Assembly: GCA_958298945.1 (NCBI GenBank)
Contig: OY282609.1
Coordinates: forward strand, 44,545,393-44,609,392
Direction: 5' to 3'
Length of the DNA: 64,000 bases
Origin: Atherix ibis
Taxonomy: Eukaryota; Arthropoda; Insecta; Diptera; Athericidae
Translations under genes and position numbers: made by a program
The notes under the pieces: model-generated
The model's database searches: none
What the model was told of the DNA's origin: nothing
What the model saw: only the letters and a program-made list of their open reading frames with translations
Part shown: positions 1-13,239 of the stretch, in pieces
Position numbering within the stretch: the stretch's first letter is position 1
Layout: the number at the start of each line of letters is the position of its first letter

Positions 1-73
1 TATGAAGTAGTATATTTAAGAAGAATATGAAGTAGTTTATATAAGAAGAATATGAAGTAGCATTTTTAAGAGG

Positions 74-2620
74 AACATGAAGTGGTATGTTTACGAGGAA
101 TATGAAGTAGTATATTTAAGAGGAATATGAAGAAGTATATTTAAGAGGAATATGAAGTAGTATGTTTAAGAGGAATATGATATAGTATGTTTAAGAGGAA
201 TATGAAGTAGTATGCTTAAGAGGAATATGAAGTAGTATGTTTAAGAGGAATATTAAGTAGTATGTTTAAGAGGAATATGATGTAGTATGTTTAAGAGGAA
301 TATGAAGTAGTATGCTTTAGAGGAATAGGAAGTAATATGTCTAAGAGGAATAGAAAGTAGTATGTTTAGGAGGAATATGAAGTAGTATGTTTAAGAGGAA
401 CATGAAGTAATATGTTTAAGAGGAATATGAAGTAGTATGTTTAAGAGGAATATGAAGGAGTATGTTTAAGAGGAATATGAAGAAGTATATTTAAGAGGAA
501 TAGGAATTAGTATGTTTAAGAGGAATATAAAGTAGTATGTTTAAGAAAAATAAGTAGTAGTATATTTAAGAGGAATATGTAGTAATATGTTTAAGAGGAA
601 TGTGAAGTAGTATGTTTAAGAGGAATATGAATTATATGTTTAAGAGGAATATGAAATAGTATATTTAAGAGGAATATTAAGTAGTATATTTAAGATGAAT
701 ATGAAGTAGTATATTTAAGAGGAATATGAAGTAGTATGTTTAAGAGGAATATGAAGTAGTATGTTTAAGAGGAATATGAATTAGTATATTTAAGAGGAAT
801 ATGAAGTAGTACATTTAAGAGTAATATGAAGTAGTATGTTTAAGAGGAATATGAAGAAGTATATTTAAGAGGAATATGAAGTAGTATATTTAAGAGGAAT
901 ATGAAGTAGTATCTTTAAGAGGAATATGAAGTAGTATGTTTAAGAGGAATATGAAGTAGTATTTGTAAGAGGAATAAGAAGTATCATATTAAAGAGGAAT
1001 ATGAAGTAGTATGTTTAGGAGGAATATGAAGGAGTATGTTTAAGAGGAATATGAAGTAGTATATTTAAGAGTAATATGAATTAGTATGTTTAAGAGGAAT
1101 ATGAAGTAATATATTTAAGAGGAATATGAAGTAGTATATTTAAGAGGAATATGAAGTAATATGTTTAAGAGGAATATGAAGTAGTATGTTTAAGAGGAAT
1201 ATGAAGTAGTATGTTTAAGAGGAATAAGAAGTATATATTAAAGAGGAATATGAAGTAATATGTTTAAGAGGAATATGAAGGAGTATATTTAAGAGGAATA
1301 TGAAGTCGTATGTTTAAGAGGAATATGAAGTAGTATGCTTAAGAGCAATATGAAGTAGTATGTTTAAGAGGAATATGAAGTAGTATGTTTAAGAGGAATA
1401 TGAAGTAGTATGTTTAAGAGGAGTATGAAGTAGTATATTTAAGAGGAATATGAAGTAGTATGTTTAAGAGGAATATGAAGTAGTATGTTTAAGAGGAATA
1501 TGATGTAGTATGTTTAAGAGGAATATGAAGTAGTATGTTTAAGAGGAATATGAAGTAGTATGTTTAAAAGGAATATGAAGTAGTATGTTTAAGAGGAATT
1601 TGAAGTAGTATGTTTAAGAGGAATATGAAGTAGTATATTTATGAGGAATATGAAGTAGTATATTAAAGAGGAATATGAAGTAGTATGCTTAAGAGGAATA
1701 TGAAGTAGTATATTTATGAGGAATATGAAGTAGTTTATTTAAGAGGAATATGACGTAGTATGTTTATGAGGAATATGAAGTAGTATGTTTAAGAGGAATA
1801 TGAAGTAGTATGTTTAAGAGGAATATGAAGTAGTATGTTTAAGAGGAATTTGAAGTAGTATGTTTAAGAGCAATATGAAGTAGTATGTTTAAGAGAAATA
1901 TGAAGTAGTGTGTTTAAGAGGAATATGAAGTAGTATGTTTAAGAGGAGTATGAAGTAGTATATTTAAGAGAAATATGAAGTAGTATGTTTAAGAGGAATA
2001 TAAGTAGTATGTTTAAGAGGAATATGATGTAGTATGTTTAAGAGGAATATGAAGTAGTATGTTTAAGAGTTATATGAAGTAGTATGTTTAAGAGGAATAT
2101 GAAGTAGTATGTTTAAGAGGAATATGATGTAGTATGTTTAAGAGGAATATGAAGTAGTATGCTTAAGAGGAATATGAAGTAGTATGTTTAAGAGGAATAT
2201 GAAGTAGTATGTTTAAGAGGAATATGATGTAGTATGTTTAAGAGGAATATGAAGTAGTATGTTTAAGAGTTATATGAAGTAGTATGTTTAAGAGGAATAT
2301 GAAGTAGTATGCTTAAGAGGAATATGAAGTAGTATGTTTAAGAGGAATATGAAGTATTATGTTTACGAGGAATATGAAGTAGTATTTTTAAGAGGAATAT
2401 GAAGAAGTATATTTAAGATGAATATGAAGTAGTATATTTAAGAGGAATATGAAGAAGTATATTCAAGAGGAATATGAAGTAGTATGTTTAAGAGGAATAT
2501 GAAGTAGTATGTTTAAGAGGAATATGAAGTAGTATATTTAAGAGGAATATGAAGTAGTATATTTAAGAAGAATATGAAGTAGTTTATTTAAGAAGAATAT
2601 GAAGTAGTATTTTTAAGAGG
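74..2620 (+). repeat. Left-arm higher-order unit L1 (2547 bp)
   Basis: This unit runs from the AACATGAAGTGG variant at 74 to the next copy at 2621. It carries the AGGAAGTAATATGTC monomer near 321, the GAATTATATG 24-mer at 629, and AGAGTTATATG monomers near 2.07 and 2.27 kb. Bases 1-73 match 2548-2620 at the same 2547-bp offset, so the window opens inside an earlier copy. The offset equals 102 monomers less 3 bp, as expected when three 24-bp monomers are present. It is the clearest full-length reference unit of the left arm. Confidence 0.85.
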
Positions 2621-3993
2621 AACATGAAGTGGTATGTTTACGAGAAATATGAAGTAGTATATTTAAGAGGAATATGAAGAAGTATATTTAAGAGGAATAT
2701 GAAGTAGTATGTTTAAGAGGAATATAATGTAGTATGTTTAAGAGGAATATGAAGTAGTATGCTTAAGAGGAATATGAAGTAGTATGTTTAAGAGGAATAT
2801 TAAGTAGTATGTTTAAGAGGAATATGATGTAGTATGTTTAAGAGGAATATGAAGTAGTATGCTTTAGAGGAATAGGAAGTAATATGTCTAAGAGGAATAG
2901 AAAGTAGTATGTTTAGGAGGAATATGAAGTAGTATGTTTAAGAGGAACATGAAGTAATATGTTTAAGAGGAATATGAAGTAGTATGTTTAAGAGGAATAT
3001 GAAGGAGTATGTTTAAGAGGAATATAAAGAAGTATATTTAAGAGGAATAGGAATTAGTATGTTTAAGAGGAATATAAAGTAGTATGTTTAAGAAAAATAA
3101 GTAGTAGTATATTTAAGAGGAATATGTAGTAATATGTTTAAGAGGAATGTGAAGTAGTATGTTTAAGAGGAATATGAATTATATGTTTAAGAGGAATATG
3201 AAATAGTATATTTAAGAGGAATATTAAGTAGTATATTTAAGATGAATATGAAGTAGTATATTTAAGAGGAATATGAAGTAGTATGTTTAAGAGGAATATG
3301 AAGTAGTATGTTTAAGAGGAATATGAATTAGTATATTTAAGAGGAATATGAAGTAGTACATTTAAGAGTAATATGAACTAGTATGTTTAAGAGGAATATG
3401 AAGTAGTATATTTAAGAGGAATATGAAGTAGTATATTTAAGAGGAATATGAAGTAGTATGTTTAAGAGGAATATGAAGTAGTATGTTTAAGAGGAATATG
3501 AAGTAGTATTTGTAAGAGGAATAAGAAGTATCATATTAAAGAGGAATATGAAGTAGTATGTTTAAGAGGAGTATGAAGTAGTATATTTAAGAGAAATATG
3601 AAGTAGTATGTTTAAGAGGAATATAAGTAGTATGTTTAAGAGGAATATGATGTAGTATGTTTAAGAGGAATATGAAGTAGTATGTTTAAGAGTTATATGA
3701 AGTAGTATGTTTAAGAGGAATATGAAGTAGTATGTTTAAGAGGAATATGATGTAGTATGTTTAAGAGGAATATGAAGAAGTATATTTAAGATGAATATGA
3801 AGTAGTATATTTAAGAGGAATATGAAGAAGTATATTCAAGAGGAATATGAAGTAGTATGTTTAAGAGGAATATGAAGTAGTATGTTTAAGAGGAATATGA
3901 AGTAGTATATTTAAGAGGAATATGAAGTAGTATATTTAAGAAGAATATGAAGTAGTTTATTTAAGAAGAATATGAAGTAGTATTTTTAAGAGG
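2621..3993 (+). repeat. Left-arm higher-order unit L2, internally deleted (1373 bp)
   Basis: The variant order follows L1 at a 2547-bp offset to about 3.54 kb (AGGAAGTAATATGTC near 2868). The sequence then jumps about 950 bp forward relative to L1: the AGAAGTATCATATTAAAG monomer is joined almost directly to monomers resembling L1 from about 1.94 kb. A further loss lies near 3.77 kb. The unit is 1174 bp shorter than L1. Deletion in monomer register by unequal exchange is the simplest reading. Confidence 0.8.
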
Positions 3994-6542
3994 AACATGA
4001 AGTGGTATGTTTACGAGAAATATGAAGTAGTATATTTAAGAGGAATATGAAGAAGTATATTTAAGAGGAATATGAAGTAGTATGTTTAAGAGGAATATGA
4101 TGTAGTATGTTTAAGAGGAATATGAAGTAGTATGCTTAAGAGGAATATGAAGTAGTATGTTTAAGAGGAATATAAAGTAGTATGTTTAAGAGGAATATGA
4201 TGTAGTATGTTTAAGAGGAATATGAAGTAGTATGCTTTAGAGGAATAGGAAGTAATATGTCTAAGAGGAATAGAAAGTAGTATGTTTAGGAGGAATATGA
4301 AGTAGTATGTTTAAGAGGAACATGAAGTAATATGTTTAAGAGGAATATGAAGTAGTATGTTTAAGAGGAATATGAAGGAGTATGTTTAAGAGGAATATAA
4401 AGAAGTATATTTAAGAGGAATAGGAATTAGTATGTTTAAGAGGAATATAAAGTAGTATGTTTAAGAAAAATAAGTAGTAGTATATTTAAGAGGAATATGT
4501 AGTAATATGTTTAAGAGGAATGTGAAGTAGCATGTTTAAGAGGAATATGAATTATATGTTTAAGAGGAATATGAAATAGTATATTTAAGAGGAATATTAA
4601 GTAGTATATTTAAGATGAATATGAAGTAGTATATTTAAGAGGAATATGAAGTAGTATGTTTAAGAGGAATATGAAGTAGTATGTTTAAGAGGAATATGAA
4701 TTAGTATATTTAAGAGGAATATGAAGTAGTACATTTAAGAGTAATATGAAGTAGTATGTTTAAGAGGAATATGAAGTAGTATATTTAAGAGGAATATGAA
4801 GTAGTATATTTAAGAGGAATATGAAGTAGTATGTTTAAGAGGAATATGAAGTAGTATGTTTAAGAGGAATATGAAGTAGTATTTGTAAGAGGAATAAGAA
4901 GTATCATATTAAAGAGGAATATGAAGTAGTATGTTTAAGAGGAATATGAAGGAGTATGTTTAAGAGGAATATGAAGTAGTATGTTTAAGAGTAATATGAA
5001 GTAGTATGTTTAAGAGGAATATGAAGTAGTATATTTAAGAGGAATATGAAGTAGTATATTTGAGAGGAATATGAAGTAATATGTTTAAGAGGAATATGAA
5101 GTAGTATGTTTAAGAGGAATATGAAGAAGTATGTTTAAGAGGAATAAGAAGTATTATATTAAAGAGGAATATGAAGTAATATGTTTAAGAGGAATATGAA
5201 GGAGTATATTTAAGAGGAATATGAAGTCGTATGTTTAAGAGGAATATGAAGTAGTATGCTTAAGAGCAATATGAAGTAGTATGTTTAAGAGGAATATGAA
5301 GTAGTATGTTTAAGAGGAATATGAAGTAGTATGTTTAAGAGGAGTATGAAGTAGTATATTTAAGAGGAATATGAAGTAGTATGTTTAAGAGGAATATGAA
5401 GTAGTATGTTTAAGAGGAATATGATGTAGTATGTTTAAGAGGAATATGAAGTAGTATGTTTAAGAGGAATATGAAGTAGTATGTTTAAAAGGAATATGAA
5501 GAAGTATGTTTAAGAGGAATTTGAAGTAGTATGTTTAAGAGGAATATGAAGTAGTATATTTATGAGGAATATGAAGTAGTATATTAAAGAGGAATATGAA
5601 GTAGTATGTTTAAGAGGAATAAGAAGAAGTATGCTTAAGAGCAATATGAAGTAGTATGTTTAAGAGGAATATGATGTAGTATGTTTAAGAGGAATATGAA
5701 ACAGTAGGTTTAAGAGGAATATGATGTAGTATGTTTAAGAGGAATATGAAGTAGTATGTTTAAGAGGAATATGAAGTAGTATGTTTAAGAGGAATATGAA
5801 GTAGTATGTTTAAGAGGAATTTGAAGTAGTATGCTTAAGAGGAATATGAAGTAGTATATTTATGAGGAATATGAAGTAGTTTATTTAAGAGGAATATGAC
5901 GTAGTATGTTTAAGAGGAATATGAAGTAGTATGTTTAAGAGGAATATGAAGTAGTATGTTTAAGAGAAATATGAAGTAGTATGTTTAAGAGGAATATGAA
6001 GTAGTATGTTTAAGAGGAATTTGAAGTAGTATGTTTAAGAGGAATATGAAGTTGTATATTTATGAGGAATATGAAGTAGTATATTTAAGAGGAATATGAC
6101 GTAGTATGTTTATGAGGAATATGAAGTAGTATGTTTAAGAGGAATATGAAGTAGTATGTTTAAGAGGAATATGAAGTAGTATGTTTAAGAGGAATTTGAA
6201 GTAGTATGTTTAAGAGCAATTTGAAGTAGTATGTTTAAGAGAAATATGAAGTAGTGTGTTTAAGAGGAATATGAAGTAGTATGTTTAAGAGGAGTATGAA
6301 GTAGTATATTTAAGAGAAATATGAAGTAGTATGTTTAAGAGGAATATGAAGTAGTATGTTTAAGAGGAATATGATGTAGTATGTTTAAGAGGAATATGAA
6401 GTAGTATGTTTAAGAGTTATATGAAGTAGTATGTTTAAGAGGAATATGAAGTAGTATGTTTAAGAGGAATATGAAGTAGTATGCTTAAGAGGAATATGAA
6501 GTATTCTGTTAACGAGGAATATGAAGTAGTATTTTTAAGAGG
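3994..6542 (+). repeat. Left-arm higher-order unit L3 (about 2549 bp)
   Basis: The unit starts at AACATGAAGTGG (3994) and carries AGGAAGTAATATGTC near 4241 and GAATTATATG near 4.55 kb. The right boundary is set by distance from the 6790 marker, because the AACATGAAGTGG monomer is absent there. Around 6.54-6.61 kb two GAAGAAGTATATTTAAG monomers have apparently recombined and removed it. Confidence 0.75.
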
Positions 6543-9441
6543 AATATGAAGAAGTATATTTAAGATGAATATGAAGTAGTATATTTAAGAGGAATATGAA
6601 GAAGTATATTTAAGAGGAATATGAAGTAGTATGTTTAAGAGGAATATGATGTAGTATGTTTAAGAGGAATATGAAGTAGTATGCTTAAGAGGAATATGAA
6701 GTAGTATGTTTAAGAGGAATATTAAGTAGTATGTTTAAGAGGAATATGATGTAGTATGTTTAAGAGGAATATGAAGTAGTATGCTTTAGAGGAATAGGAA
6801 GTAATATGTCTAAGAGGAATAGAAAGTAGTATGTTTAGGAGGAATATGAAGTAGTATGTTTAAGAGGAACATGAAGTAATATGTTTAAGAGGAATATGAA
6901 GTAGTATGTTTAAGAGGAATATGAAGGAGTATGTTTAAGAGGAATATGAAGAAGTATATTTAAGAGGAATAGGAATTAGTATGTTTAAGAGGAATATAAA
7001 GTAGTATGTTTAAGAAAAATAAGTAGTAGTATATTTAAGAGGAATATGTAGTAATATGTTTAAGAGGAATGTGAAGTAGTATGTTTAAGAGGAATATGAA
7101 TTATATGTTTAAGAGGAATATGAAATAGTATATTTAAGAGGAATATTAAGTAGTATATTTAAGATGAATATGAAGTAGTATAGTTAAGAGAAATATGAAG
7201 TAGTATGTTTAAGAGGAATATGAAGTAGTATGTTTAAGAGGAATATGAATTAGTATATTTAAGAGGAATATGAAGTAGTACATTTAAGAGTAATATGAAG
7301 TAGTATGTTTAAGAGGAATATGAAGTTTTATATTTAAGAGGAATATGAAGTTGTATATTTAAGAGGAATATGAAGTAGTATGTTTAAGAGGAATATGAAG
7401 TAGTATGTTTAAGAGGAATATGAAGTAGTATTTGTAAGAGGAATAAGAAGTATCATATTAAAGAGGAATATGAAGTAGTATGTTTAAGAGGAATATGAAG
7501 GAGTATGTTTAAGAGGAATATGAAGTAGTATATTTAAGAGTAATATGAAGTAGTATGTTTAAGAGGAATATGAAGTAGTATATTTAAGAGGAATATGAAG
7601 TAGTATATTTAAGAGGAATATGAAGTAATATGTTTAAGAGGAATATGAAGTAGTATGTTTAAGAGGAATATGAAGTAGTATGTTTAAGAGGAATAAGAAG
7701 TATTATATTAAAGAGGAATATGAAGTAATATGTTTAAGAGGAATATGAAGGAGTATATTTAAGAGGAATATGAAGTCGTATGTTTAAGAGGAATATGAAG
7801 TAGTATGCTTAAGAGCAATATGAAGTAGTATGTTTAAGAGGAATATAAAGTAGTATGTTTAAGAGTAATATGAAGTAGTATGTTTAAGAGGAGTATGAAG
7901 TAGTATATTTAAGAGGAATATGAAGTAGTATGTTTAAGAGGAATATGAAGTAGTATGTTTAAGAGGAATATGATGAAGTATGTTTAAGAGGAATATGAAG
8001 TAGTATGTTTAAGAGGAATATGAAGTAGTATGTTTAAAAGGAATATGAAGTAGTATGTTTAAGAGGAATTTGAAGTAGTATGTTTAAGAGGAATATGAAG
8101 TAGTATATTAATGAGGAATATGAAGTAGTATATTAAAGAGGAATATGAAGTAGTATGTTTAAGAGGAATAAGAAGAAGTATGCTTAAGAGCAATATGAAG
8201 TAGTATGTTTAAGAGGAATATGAAGTAGTATGTTTAAGAGGAATATGAAGTAGTATGTTTAAGAGGAATATGATGTAGTATGTTTAAGAGGAATATGAAG
8301 TAGTATGTTTAAGAGGAATATGAAGTAGTATGCTTAAGAGGAATATGAAGTAGTATGTTTAAGAGGAATTTGAAGTAGTATGCTTAAGAGGAATATGAAG
8401 TAGTATATTTATGAGGAATATGAAGTAGTTTATTTAAGAGGAATATGACGTAGTATGTTTAAGAGGAATATGAAGTAGTATGTTTAAGAGGAATATGAAG
8501 TAGTATGTTTAAGAGAAATATGAAGTAGTATGTTTAAGAGGAATATGAAGTAGTATGTTTAAGAGGAATTTGAAGTAGTATGTTTAAGAGGAATATGAAG
8601 TTGTATATTTATGAGGAATATGAAGTAGTATATTTAAGAGGAATATGACGTAGTATGTTTATGAGGAATATGAAGTAGTATGTTTAAGAGGAATATGAAG
8701 TAGTATGTTTAAGAGGAATATGAAGTAGTATGTTTAAGAGGAATTTGAAGTAGTATGTTTAAGAGCAATATGAAGTAGTATGTTTAAGAGAAATATGAAG
8801 TAGTGTGTTTAAGAGGAATATGAAGTAGTATGTTTAAGAGGAATATGATGTAGTATGTTTAAGAGGAATATGAAGTAGTATGTTTAAGAGTTATATGAAG
8901 TAGTATGTTTAAGAGGAATATGAAGTAGTATGTTTAAGAGGAATATGATGTAGTATGTTTAAGAGGAATATGAAGTAGTATGCTTAAGAGGAATATGAAG
9001 TAGTATGTTTAAGAGGAATATGAAGTAGTATGTTTAAGAGGAATATGATGTAGTATGTTTAAGAGGAATATGAAGTAGTATGTTTAAGAGTTATATGAAT
9101 TAGTATGTTTAAGAGGAATATGAAGTCGTATGCTTAAGAGGAATATGAAGTAGTATGTTTAAGAGGAATATGAAGTATTATGTTTACGAGGAATATGAAG
9201 TAGTATTTTTAAGAGGAATATGAAGAAGTATATTTAAGATGAATATGAAGTAGTATATTTAAGAGGAATATGAAGAAGTATATTCAAGAGGAATATGAAG
9301 TAGTATGTTTAAGAGGAATATGAAGTAGTATGTTTAAGAGGAATATGAAGTAGTATATTTAAGAGGAATATGAAGTAGTATATTTAAGAAGAATATGAAG
9401 TAGTTTATTTAAGAAGAATATGAAGTAGTATTTTTAAGAGG
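6543..9441 (+). repeat. Left-arm higher-order unit L4 (about 2899 bp)
   Basis: The unit includes AGGAAGTAATATGTC near 6790 and GAATTATATG near 7.1 kb. Compared with L1 it has about 350 bp more, largely repeated blocks rich in GACGTAG and GGAATTTGAAG monomers in 7.9-9.0 kb. Two AGAGTTATATG monomers (near 8.89 and 9.09 kb) lie at its end, as in L1. Confidence 0.75.
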
Positions 9442-12400
9442 AACATGAAGTGGTATGTTTACGAGAAATATGAAGTAGTATATTTAAGAGGAATATGAAG
9501 AAGTATATTTAAGAGGAATATGAAGTAGTATGTTTAAGAGGAATATGATTTAGTATGTTTAAGAGGAATATGAAGTAGTATGCTTAAGAGGAATATGAAG
9601 TAGTATGTTTAAGAGGAATATTAAGTAGTATGTTTAAGAGGAATATGATGTAGTATGTTTAAGAGGAATATGAAGTAGTATGCTTTAGAGGAATAGGGAG
9701 TAATATGTCTAAGAGGAATAGAAAGTAGTATGTTTAGGAGGAATATGAAGTAGTATGTTTAAGAGGAACATGAAGTAATATGTTTAAGAGGAATATGAAG
9801 TAGTATGTTTAAGAGGAATATGAAGGAGTATGTTTAAGAGGAATATGAGGAAGTATATTTAAGAGGAATAGGAATTAGTATGTTTAAGAGGAATATAAAG
9901 TAGTATGTTTAAGAAAAATAAGTAGTAGTATATTTAAGAGGAATATGTAGTAATATGTTTAAGAGGAATGTGAAGTAGTATGTTTAAGAGGAATATGAAT
10001 TATATGTTTAAGAGGAATATGAAATAGTATATTTAAGAGGAATATTAAGTAGTATATTTAAGATGAATATGAAGTAGTATATTTAAGAGGAATATGAAGT
10101 AGTATGTTTAAGAGGAATATGAAGTAGTATGTTTAAGAGGAGTATGAATTAGTATATTTAAGAGGAATATGAAGTAGTACATTTAAGAGTAATATGAAGC
10201 AGTATGTTTAAGAGGAATATGAAGTAGTATATTTAAGAGGAATATGAAGTAGTATATTTAAGAGGAATATGAAGTAGTATGTTTAATAGGAATATGAAGT
10301 AGTATGTTTAAGAGGAATATGAAGTAGTATTTGTAAGAGGAATAAGAAGTATCATATTAAAGAGGAATATGAAGTAGTATGTTTAAGAGGAATATGAAGG
10401 AGTATGTTTAAGAGGAATATGAAGTAGTATATTTAAGAGTAATATGAAGTAGTATGTTTAAGAGTAATATGAAGTAGTATATTTAAGAGGAATATGAAGT
10501 AGTATATTTAAGAGGAATATGAAGTAATATGTTTAAGAGGAATATGAAGTAGTACGTTTAAGATGAATATGAAGTAGTATGTTTAAGAGGAATAAGAAGT
10601 ATTATATTAAAGAGGAATATGAAGTAATATGTTTAAGAGGAATATGAAGGAGTATATTTAAGAGGAATATGAAGTCGTATGTTTAAGAGGAATATGAAGT
10701 AGTATGCTTAAGAGCAATATGAAGTAGTATGTTTAAGAGGAATATGAAGTAGTATGTTTAAGAGGAATATGAAGTAGTATGTTTAAGAGGAGTATGAAGT
10801 AGTATATTTAAGAGGAATATGAAGTAGTATGTTTAAGAGGAATATGAAGTAGTATGTTTAAGAGGAATATGATGTAGTATGTTTAAGAGGAATATGAAGT
10901 AGTATGTTTAAGAGGAATATGAATAGTATGTTTAAAAGGAATATGAAGTAGTATGTTTAAGAGGAATTTGAAGTAGTATGTTTAAGAGGAATATGAAGTA
11001 GTATATTTATGAGGAATATGAAGTAGTATATTAAAGAGGAATATGAAGTAGTATGTTTAAGAGGAATAAGAAGAAGTATGCTTAAGAGCAATATGAAGTA
11101 GTATGTTTAAGAGGAATATGAAGTAGTATGTTTAAGAGGAATATGAAGTAGTATGTTTAAGAGGAATATGATGTAGTATGTTTAAGAGGAATATGAAGTA
11201 GTATGTTTAAGAGGAATATGAAGTAGTATGTTTAAGAGGAATATGAAGTAGTATGTTTAAGAGGAATTTGAAGTAGTATGCTTAAGAGGAATATGAAGTA
11301 GTATATTTATGAGGAATATGAAGTAGTTTATTTAAGAGGAATATGACGTAGTATGTTTAAGAGGAATATAAAGTAGTATGTTTAAGAGGAATATGAAGTA
11401 GTATGTTTAAGAGAAATATGAAGTAGTATGTTTAAGAGGAATATGAAGTAGTATGTTTAAGAGGAATTTGAAGTAGTATGTTTAAGAGGAATATGAAGTT
11501 GTATATTTATGAGGAATATGAAGTAGTATATTTAAGAGGAATATGACGTAGTATGGTTATGAGGAATATGAAGTAGTATGTTTAAGAGGAATATGAAGTA
11601 GTATGTTTAAGAGGAATATGAGGTAGTATGTTTAAGAGGAATTTGAAGTAGTATGTTTAAGAGCAATATGAAGTAGTATGTTTAAGAGAAATATGAAGTA
11701 GTGTGTTTAAGAGGAATATGAAGTAGTATGTTTAAGAGGAGTATGAAGTAGTATATTTAAGATAAATATGAAGTAGTATGTTTAAGAGGAATATGAAGTA
11801 GTATGTTTAAGAGGAATATGATGTAGTATGTTTAAGAGGAATATGAAGTAGTATGTTTAAGAGTTATATGAAGTAGTATGTTTAAGAGGAATATGAAGTA
11901 GTATGTTTAAGAGGAATATGAAGTAGTATGCTTAAGAGGAATATGAAGTATTATGTTTACGAGGAATATGAAGTAGTATTTTTAAGAGGAATATGAAGAA
12001 GTATATTTAAGATGAATATGAAGTAGTATATTTAAGAGGAATATGAAGAAGTATATTTAAGAGGAATATGAAGTAGTATGTTTAAGAGGAATATGATGTA
12101 GTATGTTTAAGAGGAATATGAAGTAGTATGTTTAAGAGGAATATGAAGTAGTATGTTTAATAGGAATATGAAGTAGTATGTTTAAGAGGAATTTGAAGTA
12201 GTATGTTTAAGAGGAATATGAAGTAGTATATTTATGAGGAATATGAAGTAGTATATTAAAGAGGAATATGAAGTAGTATGTTTAAGAGGAATAAGAAGAA
12301 GTATGCTTAAGAGAAATATGAAGTAGTATGTTTAAGAGGAATATGAAGTAGTATGTTTAAGAGGAATATGAAGTAGTTTGTTTAAGAGGAGTATGAAGTA

Positions 12401-13239
12401 GTATATTTAAGAGGAATATGAAGTAGTATGTTTAAGAGGAATATGAAGTAGTATGTTTAAGAGGAATATGATGTAGTATGTTTAAGAGGAATATGAAGTA
12501 GTATGTTTAAGAGGAATATGAAGTAGTATGTTTAAGAGGAATATGAAGTAGTATATTTAAGAGGAATATGACGTAGTATGTTTATGAGGAATATGAAGTA
12601 GTATGTTTAAGAGGAATATGGAGTAGTATGTTTAAGAGGAATATGAAGTAGTATGTTTAAGAGGAATTTGAAGTAGTATGTTTAAGAGCAATATGAAGTA
12701 GTATGTTTAAGAGAAATATGAAGTAGTGTGCTTAAGAGGAATATGAAGTAGTATGTTTAAGAGGAGTATGAAGTAGTATATTTAAGAGAAATATGAAGTA
12801 GTATGTTTAAGAGGAATATGAAGTAGTATGTTTAAGAGGAATATGATGTAGTATGTTTAAGAGGAATATGAAGTAGTATGTTTAAGAGTTATATGAAGTA
12901 GTATGTTTAAGAGGAATATGAAGTAGTATGTTTAAGAGGAATATGAAGTAGTATGCTTAAGAGGAATATGAAGTATTATGTTTACGAGGAATATGAAGTA
13001 GTATTTTTAAGAGGAATATGAAGAAGTATATTTAAGATGAATATGAAGTAGTATATTTTAGAGGAATATGAAGAAGTATATTTAAGAGGAATATGAAGTA
13101 GTATGTTTAAGAGGAATATGAAGTAGTATGTTTAAGAGGAATATGAAGTAGTATATTTAAGAGGAATATGAAGTAGTATATTTAAGAAGAATATGAAGTA
13201 GTTTATTTAAGAAGAATATGAAGTAGTATGTTTAAGAGG
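9442..13239 (+). repeat. Left-arm higher-order unit L5 with internal duplication (3798 bp)
   Basis: This is the longest unit of the arm. It carries the 9689 marker in a variant form (GGGAG in place of GGAAG). It is long because its distal part is doubled: AGAGTTATATG monomers (11861/12886) and TTTACGAGGA monomers (11956/12981) recur at exactly 1025 bp (41 monomers). The repeated block lies roughly in 11.0-12.05 and 12.05-13.07 kb. The second copy has lost about 200 bp, since the ATAAGAAGAAG monomer recurs at 1225 bp (11066/12291). Confidence 0.8.

Noticed and set aside
6543..6560. A missing higher-order unit between 3994 and 9442
   Set aside because: The second marker at 6790 shows that a unit start is present. 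Only the AACATGAAGTGG monomer was lost, so two units are called there.
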